In this document: positions 1 to 7,924 of the stretch, one piece after another
Numbering within the stretch: the stretch's first letter is position 1
Layout of the letters: every line of letters starts with the position of its first letter
Assembly (NCBI RefSeq): GCF_900109455.1
Contig: NZ_FOAG01000015.1
Coordinates: forward strand, 1-64,000
Origin: Roseovarius azorensis
GTDB taxonomy: Bacteria > Pseudomonadota > Alphaproteobacteria > Rhodobacterales > Rhodobacteraceae
DNA: 64,000 bases
Direction: 5' to 3'
The notes under the pieces: generated by a model
Databases searched by the model: none
Seen by the model: the letters and a program-made list of their open reading frames with translations, nothing else
Told to the model about the DNA's origin: nothing
Program-made: the position numbers and the translations under genes

Positions 1-19
1 CAGAGGCCGAAGAGAACTT

Positions 20-859
20 CTATGCACAGCGCGACGTGCTCGATATGGTCGCGTGAAATGAAGCTATAGGTCTCCGACAAACCCGGAGCGATTCATCCTG
101 CAGCCAGCCGCCATCGTCGGACTGGAACAGGTCGCGCAGGATGAGGCCGCCGGCCTCCTGGTAGGCGTCGAGCCCGACGAACTGCGCCCGCCGGTCGGAG
201 GCGCGCACGGCGCCCTCGGTCAGCATGCGGCGGATCTCGTAGGGCTGCCTGGAGTAGTGGCGCTTCAGCGCCTCCCAGACCTGTTCCTGGCGCTCATGGT
301 CAGGGCTGACCGTGAAGGCCATCAGCTGGTCGAGCGTCATCTCCTCCTCGGCGTAGGCATCGAGCAGCGAGGGGGCGACGGCGGCGAGCTTCAGCCGCTG
401 CTTCACAACGTTCGGCGAGACGAAGAAGGCGGCGGCGATCTCCTCCTCGCTGCGGCCCTTCTCGCGCATCGCCTGAAAGGCGCGGAACTGGTCGAGCGGG
501 TGGAGCGGCGCGCGCTGGACGTTCTCAGCAAGGCTGTCTTCCTCGGCGAGCCCGTCGGTGCGCACGATGCAGGGCACGGGGGCGGTGCGCGCGAGCCGCT
601 TCTGCTTGACGAGGAGTTCCAGCGCCCGGTAGCGCCTCCCGCCCGCCGGGATCTCGAACATGCCGGTCTCGGCGCCGCTCTCGTCGACCACGGGCCGGAC
701 GGTGATCGAGGCGAGCAGCGTGCGCCGGGCGATGTCCTCGGCGAGCTCCTCGATCGAGACGCCGGCCTTGATGCGCCGGACGTTGGACTGGCTGAGCACC
801 AGCTTGTTGAAGGGGATATCGCGCGAGGCGCTGAGGGTGATCTTCTGTTGCTTGGTCAT
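20..859 (-). pseudogene. ParB/RepB/Spo0J-family protein, C-terminally truncated
   Basis: The N-terminal 250 residues are a ParB-type nuclease/CTPase domain plus helix-turn-helix: the Arg-rich motif GGRRYRALELL lies near residue 75, the ENVQRAPLHPLDQF segment near residue 112 and a helix-turn-helix (EEEIAAAFFVSPNVVKQRLK) near residue 140. Plasmid and ICE relatives of this type usually continue for several hundred more residues. Here, after the LQDES segment (about residue 255), the protein turns into a short unrelated tail and stops, so the 3' part seems deleted or rearranged near position 98. The start at 859 has a GGAG ribosome site and shares its upstream leader with the DUF932 gene. Its likely role was element maintenance or regulation. 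It may be non-functional, or a shortened DNA-binding protein. Confidence 0.7.
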
Positions 860-886
860 CGGAGTTCTCCGCGACGGGCCGATCGG

Positions 887-918
887 GAGCCTCTCTCTCG
901 ACCTCCAAACCCGTCACG
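887..918 (-). promoter_or_regulatory. Repeated 5' leader element, copy 1 (ParB gene)
   Basis: A 32-base block is identical to positions 2999-3030, and in both cases its near edge lies exactly 28 bases upstream of the start codon on the minus strand. The block carries GACGGG/CCCGTC flanks that could pair, and a purine-rich GAGAGAGAGG core. Identical spacing to two unrelated genes suggests a shared regulatory leader. It resembles the setting described for the radC RNA motif (5' UTRs of DNA-interacting proteins on mobile elements), but I cannot run a covariance model. Confidence 0.55.
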
Positions 919-1043
919 AAGCGCAGCGCCGCCCTCTCACTCTGAAGAGGCGACGCCGCAGATGTACGGCTGCATCGACGCGCAAACGCGTGATGCAGCC
1001 GCGATAGAGGCCGGGCCGTCCCAAGGGACGGCCCGGTTCTTGG

Positions 1044-1511
1044 TCAGAGATGCTTCCAGTAGACGACTTTGTCGCCTCCGGGTTCGTAGAACTCCCGGAT
1101 GCGGGCTTCCTCGACATAGCCGTTCGTGCGGTAGAAGGACCGCGTGCGCTCGAAGGCTGGCGTGCCGAGGGTCTCCACGATCAGGATGCGTTCGCCGGCC
1201 GTGCGAAGACGGTCCTCGAGGTGACGCATCATTGCCGCGCCGATGCCTTGTCCGCGGCAGTCGTCGAGGATGCCGATGGCCAGCAGGTTCCACGTGCCGC
1301 TCGTCATGCGCTCGGGTTCGCAGAACCCGAACCCGACAAGGCGGTCGCCGGTGAGGGCGACGAACCACAGGTCGTTGCTGGTCCGGTCGAGATACCCGAT
1401 CATCATGTCTTCGAGCATCTCGGGTGGGAAGAGTTCGGCGTTGTCCGCCACGGACTGTATGGCGGCGATGTCCTGCCGCTCGGCGGGACGGATCGTCAGT
1501 TCAATGGTCAT
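1044..1511 (-). CDS. GNAT-family N-acetyltransferase
   Basis: A 155-residue protein starting at MTIELTIRPAERQ. The acetyl-CoA binding motif A is visible as DDCRGQGIGAAMMRHLEDRL (around residue 86), followed by ILIVETLGTPAFERTRSFYRTNGY, the typical motif B region with its YxxxG(F/Y)-like element. It transfers an acetyl group from acetyl-CoA to an unknown amine substrate, probably in the cytosol. An in-frame upstream TTG extends the reading frame to 1643, but the GNAT fold begins directly after the chosen ATG. It sits between two mobile-element genes as a cargo gene; no substrate can be deduced. Confidence 0.8.
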   Translation of the reverse strand: MTIELTIRPAERQDIAAIQSVADNAELFPPEMLEDMMIGYLDRTSNDLWFVALTGDRLVGFGFCEPERMTSGTWNLLAIGILDDCRGQGIGAAMMRHLEDRLRTAGERILIVETLGTPAFERTRSFYRTNGYVEEARIREFYEPGGDKVVYWKHL

Positions 1512-1777
1512 GGTATGTGGAGCTTTCGTCTGTTCGGCGAGAAACCGGCGGGCCACTGACTGGATCCAGTCGCGTGCCGTTCTCGCCAGTGATGTTCGAT
1601 TGCTATGCACAGATAAGCGGGCAGCCGCTCTCGCGGCCGCCAACGTCTTCTGTGCTCAGCGCCCTCGGATCAGGACGCGCGGTGACCCGCAATCGTAGAC
1701 ATCAAAGCTCCATGCCGCACGGGTGCGCGGCTGGAGCCTCAATGCCACGACGGCGGGCGATCCGCAATGTCCCGCGA

Positions 1778-2971
1778 TCAAATCGCGCGCTCCAGCAATG
1801 CCTTCGCGCGGGTTTCTATCGCGAGGCGCGCGTCCTGCTGCGGCTTGGACCGCGCGACGGCCGTGATGCCTTGCACGAAGTCGAACACGCTCTCGGGCGG
1901 GCGGCCCTCCTCGGCAAGGACGGTCTCGACGATCTTCGCCGTCTCGGCTTTCGAGAAGCCGCGCTTCTTCAGAAAATCGGCGCGATCCTCGTCGCAGCGT
2001 GCGACGATCTTCTCGCGCGCCGCACGGATGCCCTCGATGAACGGCGCCGGCGAGGAGTTGGCGAAGCGCATCAGCGCCGGGGCGGCTTCATGGGCAAAGC
2101 GGTTGGCGGCGTATTTGGAGTGCCGGATCGAGATCTCCTGGAAGTCCTCGACGCCCCAGAGATTGCGGTTCTGGCAGACAGCGCGGAGATAGAAGCTCGC
2201 GATGCCGAGCGTCTTCGCGCCGACTTCGGAGTTCCAGCAATAGAACCCCCGGAAATAAAGGTCGGGCGAGCCGTCCGGCCGCCGTCCCGCCTCGATGGGG
2301 TTCATGTCGTCGACCAGGAAGAGGAAGACGTCCCGGTCCGAGGCGTAGAGCGTGGTCGTATCCTTGGTGACGTCGACCATCGGGTTGTAGACGCCAGTCG
2401 ACCAGTCGAGCACGCCCGGCACCTTCCAGCGCGTGTCGCCGGTGCCGTTTCCCGCAATGCGGCGGACGGCGGAGACGAGCTCGTGATCGTAGATGCGCCC
2501 GTAATCAGGTCCGGTGACGGCGCGCAGCTCGGTCCGGCCGTCGTCCGTCTCCAGCGTCTTGACCTGTTCAGCGCGGTGGTTGGTCAGCCCGTATTGCAGG
2601 TTGATGCCCGCGAGCGGCGCCGGGAGTTGGCGCAGATAGGCCGCCGGAGCGCCCACGAGACCGGCGAGTTGGCCGAAGCTCCAATGGGTTGGCGCGACCG
2701 GAGCCTCAGCGTCGGGCAGGACCAGCGCCAGCCGCTCGGGGTCGTCACGGTGCGCCTCGACGCGGATCGCAGCGCTCTCGACGGTGCGCGTCCGGCTGCG
2801 CTCGGCCCGGCCCTTCACCGAGGCGAAGAGGTCGTCCAGCGACAGATAACGCTCGTCGTCCGGCCGGGAAAACCATTCCGACGACACGCGGCCCACGCGC
2901 TCGCCGCGCGACACGTCCACCTTGTAGCCGCCGCTCTCGGGGCGGCCGGTCATGATCTCGACTGAAGTCAT
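1778..2971 (-). CDS. DUF932 domain-containing protein
   Basis: A 397-residue protein of the DUF932 (phage/plasmid-like TIGR03299-related) family. Typical segments are the WSFGQLAGLVGAPAAYLRQL stretch near residue 95, GRIYDHELVSAVRRI near 158 and the IRHSKYAANRF stretch near 285. Such genes occur on plasmids, prophages and ICEs; the molecular function is unknown. The start at 2971 is favoured by an upstream GGAG and by the leader repeat it shares with the ParB gene at the same spacing. It lies on the same strand as ParB and is divergent from the toxin-antitoxin/recombinase operon, so the 200 bases upstream probably hold promoters for both directions. Confidence 0.8.
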   Translation of the reverse strand: MTSVEIMTGRPESGGYKVDVSRGERVGRVSSEWFSRPDDERYLSLDDLFASVKGRAERSRTRTVESAAIRVEAHRDDPERLALVLPDAEAPVAPTHWSFGQLAGLVGAPAAYLRQLPAPLAGINLQYGLTNHRAEQVKTLETDDGRTELRAVTGPDYGRIYDHELVSAVRRIAGNGTGDTRWKVPGVLDWSTGVYNPMVDVTKDTTTLYASDRDVFLFLVDDMNPIEAGRRPDGSPDLYFRGFYCWNSEVGAKTLGIASFYLRAVCQNRNLWGVEDFQEISIRHSKYAANRFAHEAAPALMRFANSSPAPFIEGIRAAREKIVARCDEDRADFLKKRGFSKAETAKIVETVLAEEGRPPESVFDFVQGITAVARSKPQQDARLAIETRAKALLERAI

Positions 2972-2998
2972 GGCTCATCTCCATGACGGGCGGCCTGA

Positions 2999-3030
2999 GA
3001 GCCTCTCTCTCGACCTCCAAACCCGTCACG
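2999..3030 (-). promoter_or_regulatory. Repeated 5' leader element, copy 2 (DUF932 gene)
   Basis: A 32-base perfect match to 887-918, ending 28 bases upstream of the DUF932 start codon. In this copy the flanks pair more clearly: TGACGGG at 2984-2990 against CCCGTCA at 3023-3029, with an inner GAGAG/CTCTC pairing possible. The fold would place the ribosome-binding region next to a stem, consistent with control of translation. Its role as a structured RNA is inference; the repetition and spacing are directly seen. Confidence 0.55.
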
Positions 3031-3172
3031 GCGACAGCCGCTGGACTTTCACTCTCATCGCTGGCGCACCACGCGCTGAGGCGTCGCGCAGCGTGCCTGT
3101 CTTCGCCGCCGAGAGCTCTCCGGCCCGACAGTTTTGATTTATGAACCGGCGATCGCGCGGCACGGTTGAACC

Positions 3173-3427
3173 ATGTCCTCCGCCGCAAACGATAGACGCC
3201 GCTTCTCAGGCTCCCCTCCGGCCAAGATCGATCTCTTCGACTACTGCCGTCTGCCAGAGCCGAAGCCGCGCGGCCGTCCCGTCGCGGACGATCTGTCGGA
3301 TTGGCGAGTGACCGATGACTGGCCCGAGGACGTGCCGGTGACGCCCGAGGAGGTGGACGTCTTCGAGGCCTGGTTCGGCGACATTCTCGAGGAGCTGTTC
3401 GGGCCGGAAGGGCCGGATCGCGCTTGA
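3173..3427 (+). CDS. Small acidic hypothetical protein
   Basis: An 84-residue acidic protein with a basic start (MSSAANDRRRFSG) and a strongly acidic second half (DDLSDWRVTDDWPEDVPVTP and beyond). No domain is recognised. It opens the plus-strand operon: its stop codon overlaps the putative promoter of the toxin gene 28 bases downstream. Small acidic proteins at such positions in mobile elements are sometimes DNA mimics or antitoxin-like, but nothing in the sequence shows this. Confidence 0.55.
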   Translation: MSSAANDRRRFSGSPPAKIDLFDYCRLPEPKPRGRPVADDLSDWRVTDDWPEDVPVTPEEVDVFEAWFGDILEELFGPEGPDRA

Positions 3428-3450
3428 CGTTGTTATCACCTCGCGATAAC
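3424..3450 (+). promoter_or_regulatory. Putative toxin-antitoxin operator/promoter
   Basis: The perfect inverted repeat GTTATC-N7-GATAAC (3432-3437 and 3445-3450) lies directly before the toxin start codon at 3456. It overlaps a TTGACG hexamer at 3424-3429 that could act as the -35 box. Antitoxins with a helix-turn-helix commonly repress their own operon through such palindromes, and the downstream HTH protein is the obvious candidate ligand. The palindrome is seen; the regulation is inferred. Confidence 0.4.
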
Positions 3451-3455
3451 CTCTC

Positions 3456-3815
3456 ATGACAAGAGAGACGCGCGATCCCGGCCTCGACGCCTTGCTCGAT
3501 CTCGACAGCCAGGTGCTGGTCGTCGATCCGCAGGGCGGGCACTGGGTCAAGTTCGTTGTCCGCCGTGTGCCGGTCAGCCCGGAGAAGCCCCACGGGCTCG
3601 ACTATGCGCTGACCCTGCACGGTCCCGACGGCGGACGGCTCGCCGGCTTCGACAACGCCCACCCCGTGGGCCGTCGCAAGCGTGGCGAACCGCAGGATCA
3701 CCGGCACCGGCTTCGGACCGTGCGTCCCTACGATTACCGGGATGCGGCGACGCTGCTCGCCGACTTCTGGACGCTGGTGGACGCAGTGCTGAAGGAGAGC
3801 GGAGTGATCCCATGA
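3456..3815 (+). CDS. DUF6516 / TumE-like toxin
   Basis: A 119-residue protein of the DUF6516 (TumE-family toxin) type. The diagnostic stretch is HWVKFVVRRVPVSPEKPHGL (residues 29-48), followed by DYALTLHGPDGGRLAGFDNA and the HRHRLRTVRPYDY segment. Family members pair with a helix-turn-helix antitoxin; the killing mechanism is not established for this subfamily. The gene overlaps the next one by 4 bases (ATGA), so toxin and antitoxin are translationally coupled, with the toxin first. A toxin-antitoxin call is well supported by family plus neighbour; activity is untested. Confidence 0.72.
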   Translation: MTRETRDPGLDALLDLDSQVLVVDPQGGHWVKFVVRRVPVSPEKPHGLDYALTLHGPDGGRLAGFDNAHPVGRRKRGEPQDHRHRLRTVRPYDYRDAATLLADFWTLVDAVLKESGVIP

Positions 3816-4207
3816 CGACGCTGAAGGTCGGCATCGCCGATTACGAGACGATGAAGGCGCGGACGATGCGGATCGCCCGCGGCGAGGAGCGCCAGGGGCC
3901 GGACGACCCCAAGGTTTGGTTCACCTCGACCGAGTCCTTCGCCCAGGTCCTGTCGGCCGGGAACCGCGAGCTCCTGCGCACCATCGCCGAACGCGCGCCG
4001 GGCTCGCTCGACGATCTCGCGCAGATGACCGGCCGCGCCAAGTCGAACCTGTCGCGGACGCTGAAGAAGATGGCCGACTACGGCCTGATCGAGATGCAGC
4101 CCGGCGAGGGCCGGCGCCTCAAGCCGAAGATCGTCTACGACAGAGTCTCGCTCGACCTGCCGCTGATCGACGGGACGGAGCGCAAGGCCGCAGGGGGCCG
4201 CTCGTGA
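3812..4207 (+). CDS. HTH antitoxin, HVO_A0114-type DNA-binding protein
   Basis: A 131-residue winged-helix protein. The helix-turn-helix is visible around residues 65-95 (GSLDDLAQMTGRAKSNLSRT followed by LKKMADYGLIEM), as in MarR/HVO_A0114-type regulators that accompany DUF6516 toxins. It probably neutralises the toxin and binds the palindrome at 3432-3450. It overlaps the toxin by 4 bases upstream, and its stop codon overlaps the GTG start of the serine recombinase (GTGA), so all three genes form one coupled transcript. That coupling may tie recombinase output to antitoxin level. Confidence 0.72.
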   Translation: MTTLKVGIADYETMKARTMRIARGEERQGPDDPKVWFTSTESFAQVLSAGNRELLRTIAERAPGSLDDLAQMTGRAKSNLSRTLKKMADYGLIEMQPGEGRRLKPKIVYDRVSLDLPLIDGTERKAAGGRS

Positions 4208-5868
4208 ACGCCCCGCAACCCGCCGTGAAGCTGCGCGCGGCGCTGTATCTGCGCGTCTCGACGGCCCGGCAGGCCGAGCACGACGTATCGATCCCCGACC
4301 AGCGCCGGCAGGGCGAAGCCTATTGCGCGGCGCGCGGGTACCAGCTCGTGGAGACCTATATCGAGCCCGGCGCCTCGGCGACCAATGACCGGAGGCCGGA
4401 GTTCCAGCGGATGATGGAGGCCGGCACGGCGAAGCCGGCGGCCTTCGACGTCGTGGTGGTCCACTCCTTCAGCCGCTTCTTCCGCGACCATTTCGAGCTG
4501 GAGTTCTACGTCCGCAAGCTTGCCAAGAACGGCGTCCGGCTCGTCTCGATGACGCAGGAGCTGGGCGACGACCCGATGCACGTCATGATGCGCCAGATCA
4601 TGGCGCTGTTCGACGAGTATCAGTCCAAGGAGAACGCCAAGCATACGCTCCGGGCCCTGAAGGAGAACGCCCGCCAAGGCTTCTGGAATGGCTCGCTGCC
4701 GCCGGTCGGCTATCGCGTCGTCGACGCCGAGAAGCGCGGCGCGAAGATCAAGAAGGTGCTGGAGATCGATCCGCTGCATGCCGACACGGTCCGGCTGATG
4801 TTCAAGCTGGCGTTGGAAGGCGACGGCACGAGCGGGCGCATGGGCGTGAAGGCGATCGCGGCGTATCTCAACGCGCGCAAGCTCTACACCCGCACCGGCG
4901 GACGCTGGGGCGTCGGCACCGTGCACCGCATCCTGACGCGCCGGACCTATATCGGCGAGCATCACTGGGGTAGGCGCTACAAGGACGGCACGCCGAAGTC
5001 CCAGGCCGAAACCGTCACCGTGCCCGTGCCGCCGCTGATCGACCGGGAGACCTTCGACGCGGTCCAGGAACTGCTCAAGTCCCGCAGTCCGATGGTCGTG
5101 CCGGGCCGGACAGTCAGCGGGCCGACGCTGCTCACCGGCATCTGCTTCTGCGCCGACTGCGGCGGCGCGATGACGCTGCGCACGTCGGGCAAGGCCAAGC
5201 ACTATCGCTACTACACCTGCTCGACCGCCGCGCGGCAGGGCAAGACCGGCTGCAAGGGTCGCACGGTCCAGATGGACCGGCTCGACCATCTGGTGGCCGA
5301 GCATCTGGAGAAGCGGCTCCTTCAGCCCGAACGGCTACGCGACTTGCTCGCCATCCATCTCGACCGTCGTGAGGAGAGGGATGAACGTCGGCGCGCGCAT
5401 GCGGCAGAACTTGTCAACCGCGCGGCCGCCGCCGAGGCGCGATTGAAGCGCCTTTACGACGCCATCGAGAGCGGCGTCGTCGATCTGGACGATCCGTCGC
5501 TCAGGACGCGCATCGAGGAACTGAAGGCGACGCGCGATCAGGCGCGCATCGACGCGGAACGCGCGCGCGCCTCGATCGAGAGCGCGGGCCAGGCGGTCAC
5601 ACCCGACCAGATCGCCCGTTTCGCGGCCGTCGCCCGTCGGCGCATGCGTGGAAAGGACGGCAGATTTCGGCGGGATCATCTGCGGGCGCTGGCCCAGCGG
5701 GTCGAGGTTGCCGAGCGCGAGGTTCGGATCATGGGTTCGCGCAACGAGCTTCTGAAGGTTCTGGCGTCGGCAAATGGCGTAGGAACTGCGGCGAACGGCG
5801 TTCGCACTTATGTTCCAGAGTGGCGGTGCTGGCAGACTAATTCGAACCAGTCTCCACAAGGACAGTAA
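4204..5868 (+). CDS. Large serine recombinase (element integrase)
   Basis: A 554-residue large serine recombinase starting at GTG 4204, which overlaps the antitoxin stop by 4 bases; the frame is open further upstream, but the resolvase fold begins here. The resolvase N-domain contains the catalytic serine in ALYLRVSTARQAEHDVSIPDQ (about residues 12-32). A recombinase domain follows (residues ~170-280), then a zinc-ribbon with CFCADCGG and a CSTAARQGKTGC pair (residues ~320-360), and a long coiled-coil C-terminal region. It catalyses attP x attB recombination and is the probable integrase of the left-hand element. The last one or two residues fall inside the adjacent IS6 element, so the native C-terminus may have been altered. 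Confidence 0.88.
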   Translation: MNAPQPAVKLRAALYLRVSTARQAEHDVSIPDQRRQGEAYCAARGYQLVETYIEPGASATNDRRPEFQRMMEAGTAKPAAFDVVVVHSFSRFFRDHFELEFYVRKLAKNGVRLVSMTQELGDDPMHVMMRQIMALFDEYQSKENAKHTLRALKENARQGFWNGSLPPVGYRVVDAEKRGAKIKKVLEIDPLHADTVRLMFKLALEGDGTSGRMGVKAIAAYLNARKLYTRTGGRWGVGTVHRILTRRTYIGEHHWGRRYKDGTPKSQAETVTVPVPPLIDRETFDAVQELLKSRSPMVVPGRTVSGPTLLTGICFCADCGGAMTLRTSGKAKHYRYYTCSTAARQGKTGCKGRTVQMDRLDHLVAEHLEKRLLQPERLRDLLAIHLDRREERDERRRAHAAELVNRAAAAEARLKRLYDAIESGVVDLDDPSLRTRIEELKATRDQARIDAERARASIESAGQAVTPDQIARFAAVARRRMRGKDGRFRRDHLRALAQRVEVAEREVRIMGSRNELLKVLASANGVGTAANGVRTYVPEWRCWQTNSNQSPQGQ

Positions 5869-6639
5869 GCCTGTCCCTTATGCCGCGCAGAGACCGCGCC
5901 ACTCGGCAAGAGCAGCGGCGCGGTTGAGTTTGAAATTCGTTCGAGTTGAGAGACTGCGTTCTTGATTAAAGTGATTGTAGACTGATGCGTGAACGGCGGC
6001 GAATTTCTGCAAACTTCGCATGCGCCTGAAGCGAAGCATGGCCCTCTCTCGTCGTCGGAACGGCAAGTGCGAATTCTCTGCTCTATTGTTCAGCCAGCGG
6101 CCAGTTTCTTGGCGGTGTTTCGCACCAATCTCCTTCAGCGCGGCACCGTAGGACCGCAGCCGATCCGTGACGATAACGTTCGGGCGGCCATGCTTACGCG
6201 TTGCTTTCTTTAAAAATTTCAATGCGGCTTTCTTGTCGCGCGTCCTTGTGACAAAACTTTCCAGGACTTCGCCTTCGTGATCCACGGCCCGCCAAAGGTA
6301 GTGCCGCTCCCCATTGACCTTCACGAAGACCTCGTCGAGGTGCCAACGCCATCGGCTGAATTTCATCCCCTCAATCCGTCGCTTTCGAATCTCCGCCGCG
6401 AACATCGGACCGAACCGGTGCCACCAATATCTCACCGCTTCGTGGCTGACATCGATGCCGCGTTCGTGGAGCAAATCCTCGACATTTCGAAGGGACAGAG
6501 GAAAACGGACGTACATCATCACCGCTAGGCGGATAATCTCTCGGCTCGTCTTGAAATAGCGAAATGGGTCAGGTTTGGTCATCCGGCGAGGTTACGAAAC
6601 CGCCCTGCCCGGCTCAAGCTGGTTTCGTCTGACTGTGCC
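5860..6639 (-). mobile_element. IS6-family insertion sequence
   Basis: An element of about 780 bp containing a complete IS6 transposase. Proposed imperfect ends are GGACAGTAAG at 5860-5869 and, read inward from the right, GGCACAGTCAG ending at 6639; the match is only partial, so the boundaries are tentative. I see no 8-bp target duplication (CTCCACAA on the left, TTTGGGTG on the right). That fits the cointegrate and adjacent-deletion behaviour of IS6 elements. Insertion touches the recombinase stop codon. Confidence 0.6.
5878..6582 (-). CDS. IS6-family transposase (DDE)
   Basis: A 234-residue, full-length IS6/IS26-type transposase. It has an N-terminal helix-turn-helix around RNVEDLLHERGIDVSHEAVR (residues 32-51) and a DDE catalytic core. 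The first Asp is in WRWHLDEVFVKVNGERHYLW (about residue 80), the second in NVIVTDRLRSYG (about residue 140) and the Glu in NNRAENSHLPFRRRERAM (about residue 175). It mobilises its own element by replicative transposition. The reading frame is uninterrupted and all three acidic residues are present, so it may still be active. Confidence 0.9.
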   Translation of the reverse strand: MTKPDPFRYFKTSREIIRLAVMMYVRFPLSLRNVEDLLHERGIDVSHEAVRYWWHRFGPMFAAEIRKRRIEGMKFSRWRWHLDEVFVKVNGERHYLWRAVDHEGEVLESFVTRTRDKKAALKFLKKATRKHGRPNVIVTDRLRSYGAALKEIGAKHRQETGRWLNNRAENSHLPFRRRERAMLRFRRMRSLQKFAAVHASVYNHFNQERSLSTRTNFKLNRAAALAEWRGLCAA

Positions 6640-6764
6640 TTTGGGTGCAGCCCCGTGTGCATCGCAAGGTCTAGCAAGCGTCGAAGCTCTCTTCGTCGGA
6701 AGATGCTTAAGAGTCAGAGAACCGCCAATCCAACCCGAGCTGGATTGGCGTCTCTTGCTGATCA

Positions 6765-7286
6765 TTATTCTTCGATACGTTCGACAATTGCCGTCGCGTA
6801 AGCATTGATGAGGGCATTGTAGAAATCGTCTTGGGATGGCGCCACAGTAACCCAGCCTTCCGGTGCTTCTTGTTCGCCACTTACGGCACTCATACGCATT
6901 GCATAGCTGCCAATCTGTGCATCTCGGGCTTGTCCCTTGGAGACTGAAGCGACATTGTTGACCCCTTCGTAAGTGGTCACCGTGCCCTCAAGCTGATTGA
7001 ACTCCCCGGTATCAGGCAGAGTTGTATCGCCGTCGATCGCAACCTTGCTGATCTCGACGGAGATTCGCGGCGCGTCGGCGCGATCGTCAACGGTCACTTG
7101 CGAGGCAATCGCCGTGGTGATGTCTTCTTCCAGCGTCGGCCAGAACTTGAGAACATTGTTGTCTTCATAGGCGCTCAGGTCAGCTTTGACCTCTACGCCG
7201 GACAAGGTCTTTTCCATTGCGGCCAGCGGGCCGGCGGCGATCAGTGCCAGGCCGGTACAAAGTGCGGTGGTTCGGAGAAGTTTCAT
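6765..7286 (-). CDS. Secreted hypothetical protein
   Basis: A 173-residue protein with a clear signal peptide: MKLLRTTALCTGLALIAAGP then LAAM. The start was chosen at the Met giving this signal; the frame is open to 7352. The mature part is acidic, has no cysteine or transmembrane segment, and ends in a helical stretch (QDDFYNALINAYATAIVERI). It is probably periplasmic or exported; I recognise no family. It has its own promoter region on the minus strand, about 125 bases beyond the IS6 element. Confidence 0.65.
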   Translation of the reverse strand: MKLLRTTALCTGLALIAAGPLAAMEKTLSGVEVKADLSAYEDNNVLKFWPTLEEDITTAIASQVTVDDRADAPRISVEISKVAIDGDTTLPDTGEFNQLEGTVTTYEGVNNVASVSKGQARDAQIGSYAMRMSAVSGEQEAPEGWVTVAPSQDDFYNALINAYATAIVERIEE

Positions 7287-7352
7287 TTCTTTTTTCCTTG
7301 TTTGATCCTCATCGCAAGCACGCCGTGCAATGCCCAGTCGAGCATTTGACAC

Positions 7353-7924
7353 GTTTCGCTTTTCGATGTGATGTGATATGATTTATCAACGTATTCGGGC
7401 GGCGTTTTCGTTCGCCCTCTATCAAGCTATCGCTCAAAATGAGTGTTCTGATACTAACATGTATCAGCGTGATGTTGGCGCGTCCGCTTTAGCTTGGAAA
7501 ATGATCGGACCATACAACATCGGAAATGCCTCCAAGGGGCCGACAGCACTCAGCACTGTCCTTTTTTCAGCCCGAAGAGGTTCTGCCTGCGTTCTTGGTT
7601 GGGGAATTTCAGGAGAATCACGTGGACCCAGATCGCTCGCTTTTCATATCTACCTCACACCAGATGAACGATACTTGGCAAGCGTGGACCTCCGCCCCCG
7701 AAAGTCCGGGCCGAAGCATAGCCCTTGCACCTTTTCGGGCTGCGCAGGCCGCATTCGCAGTTCATGACGAAACCAAGCGTCTGGAGGAATGCCGGGCAGC
7801 TGTCGAGGCGCTGAAGTGATGCCCGCATGATGCCTTCTTCTATTGGCCGAGTCAGCTTGCAGTCACTCTGCTGCAGCACCTGACCTGGCTCGAACCTTCT
7901 GCACTCCACTTGAGAGGAAACGAT
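7353..7924. other. Gene-poor stretch with one doubtful ORF
   Basis: The region between the secreted protein and the OmpA gene is lower in GC than its surroundings. The only candidate is a plus-strand frame at 7526-7819 (97 codons). Its last 50 residues (from MNDTWQAWTSAPESPG) look helical and protein-like, but no convincing ribosome site or family supports it. The rest probably holds divergent promoters; no clear operator was seen. Confidence 0.3.

Noticed and set aside
3916..4203. Upstream extension of the first serine recombinase frame
   Set aside because: The extension is antitoxin DNA read in another frame; the resolvase fold starts at the GTG that overlaps the antitoxin stop.
5838..5850. 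TTCGAACC similar to the tRNA T-loop, considered as the far att copy of tRNA-Ser
   Set aside because: The shared stretch is only 8 bases, is common in GC-rich DNA and does not continue into the acceptor arm sequence.
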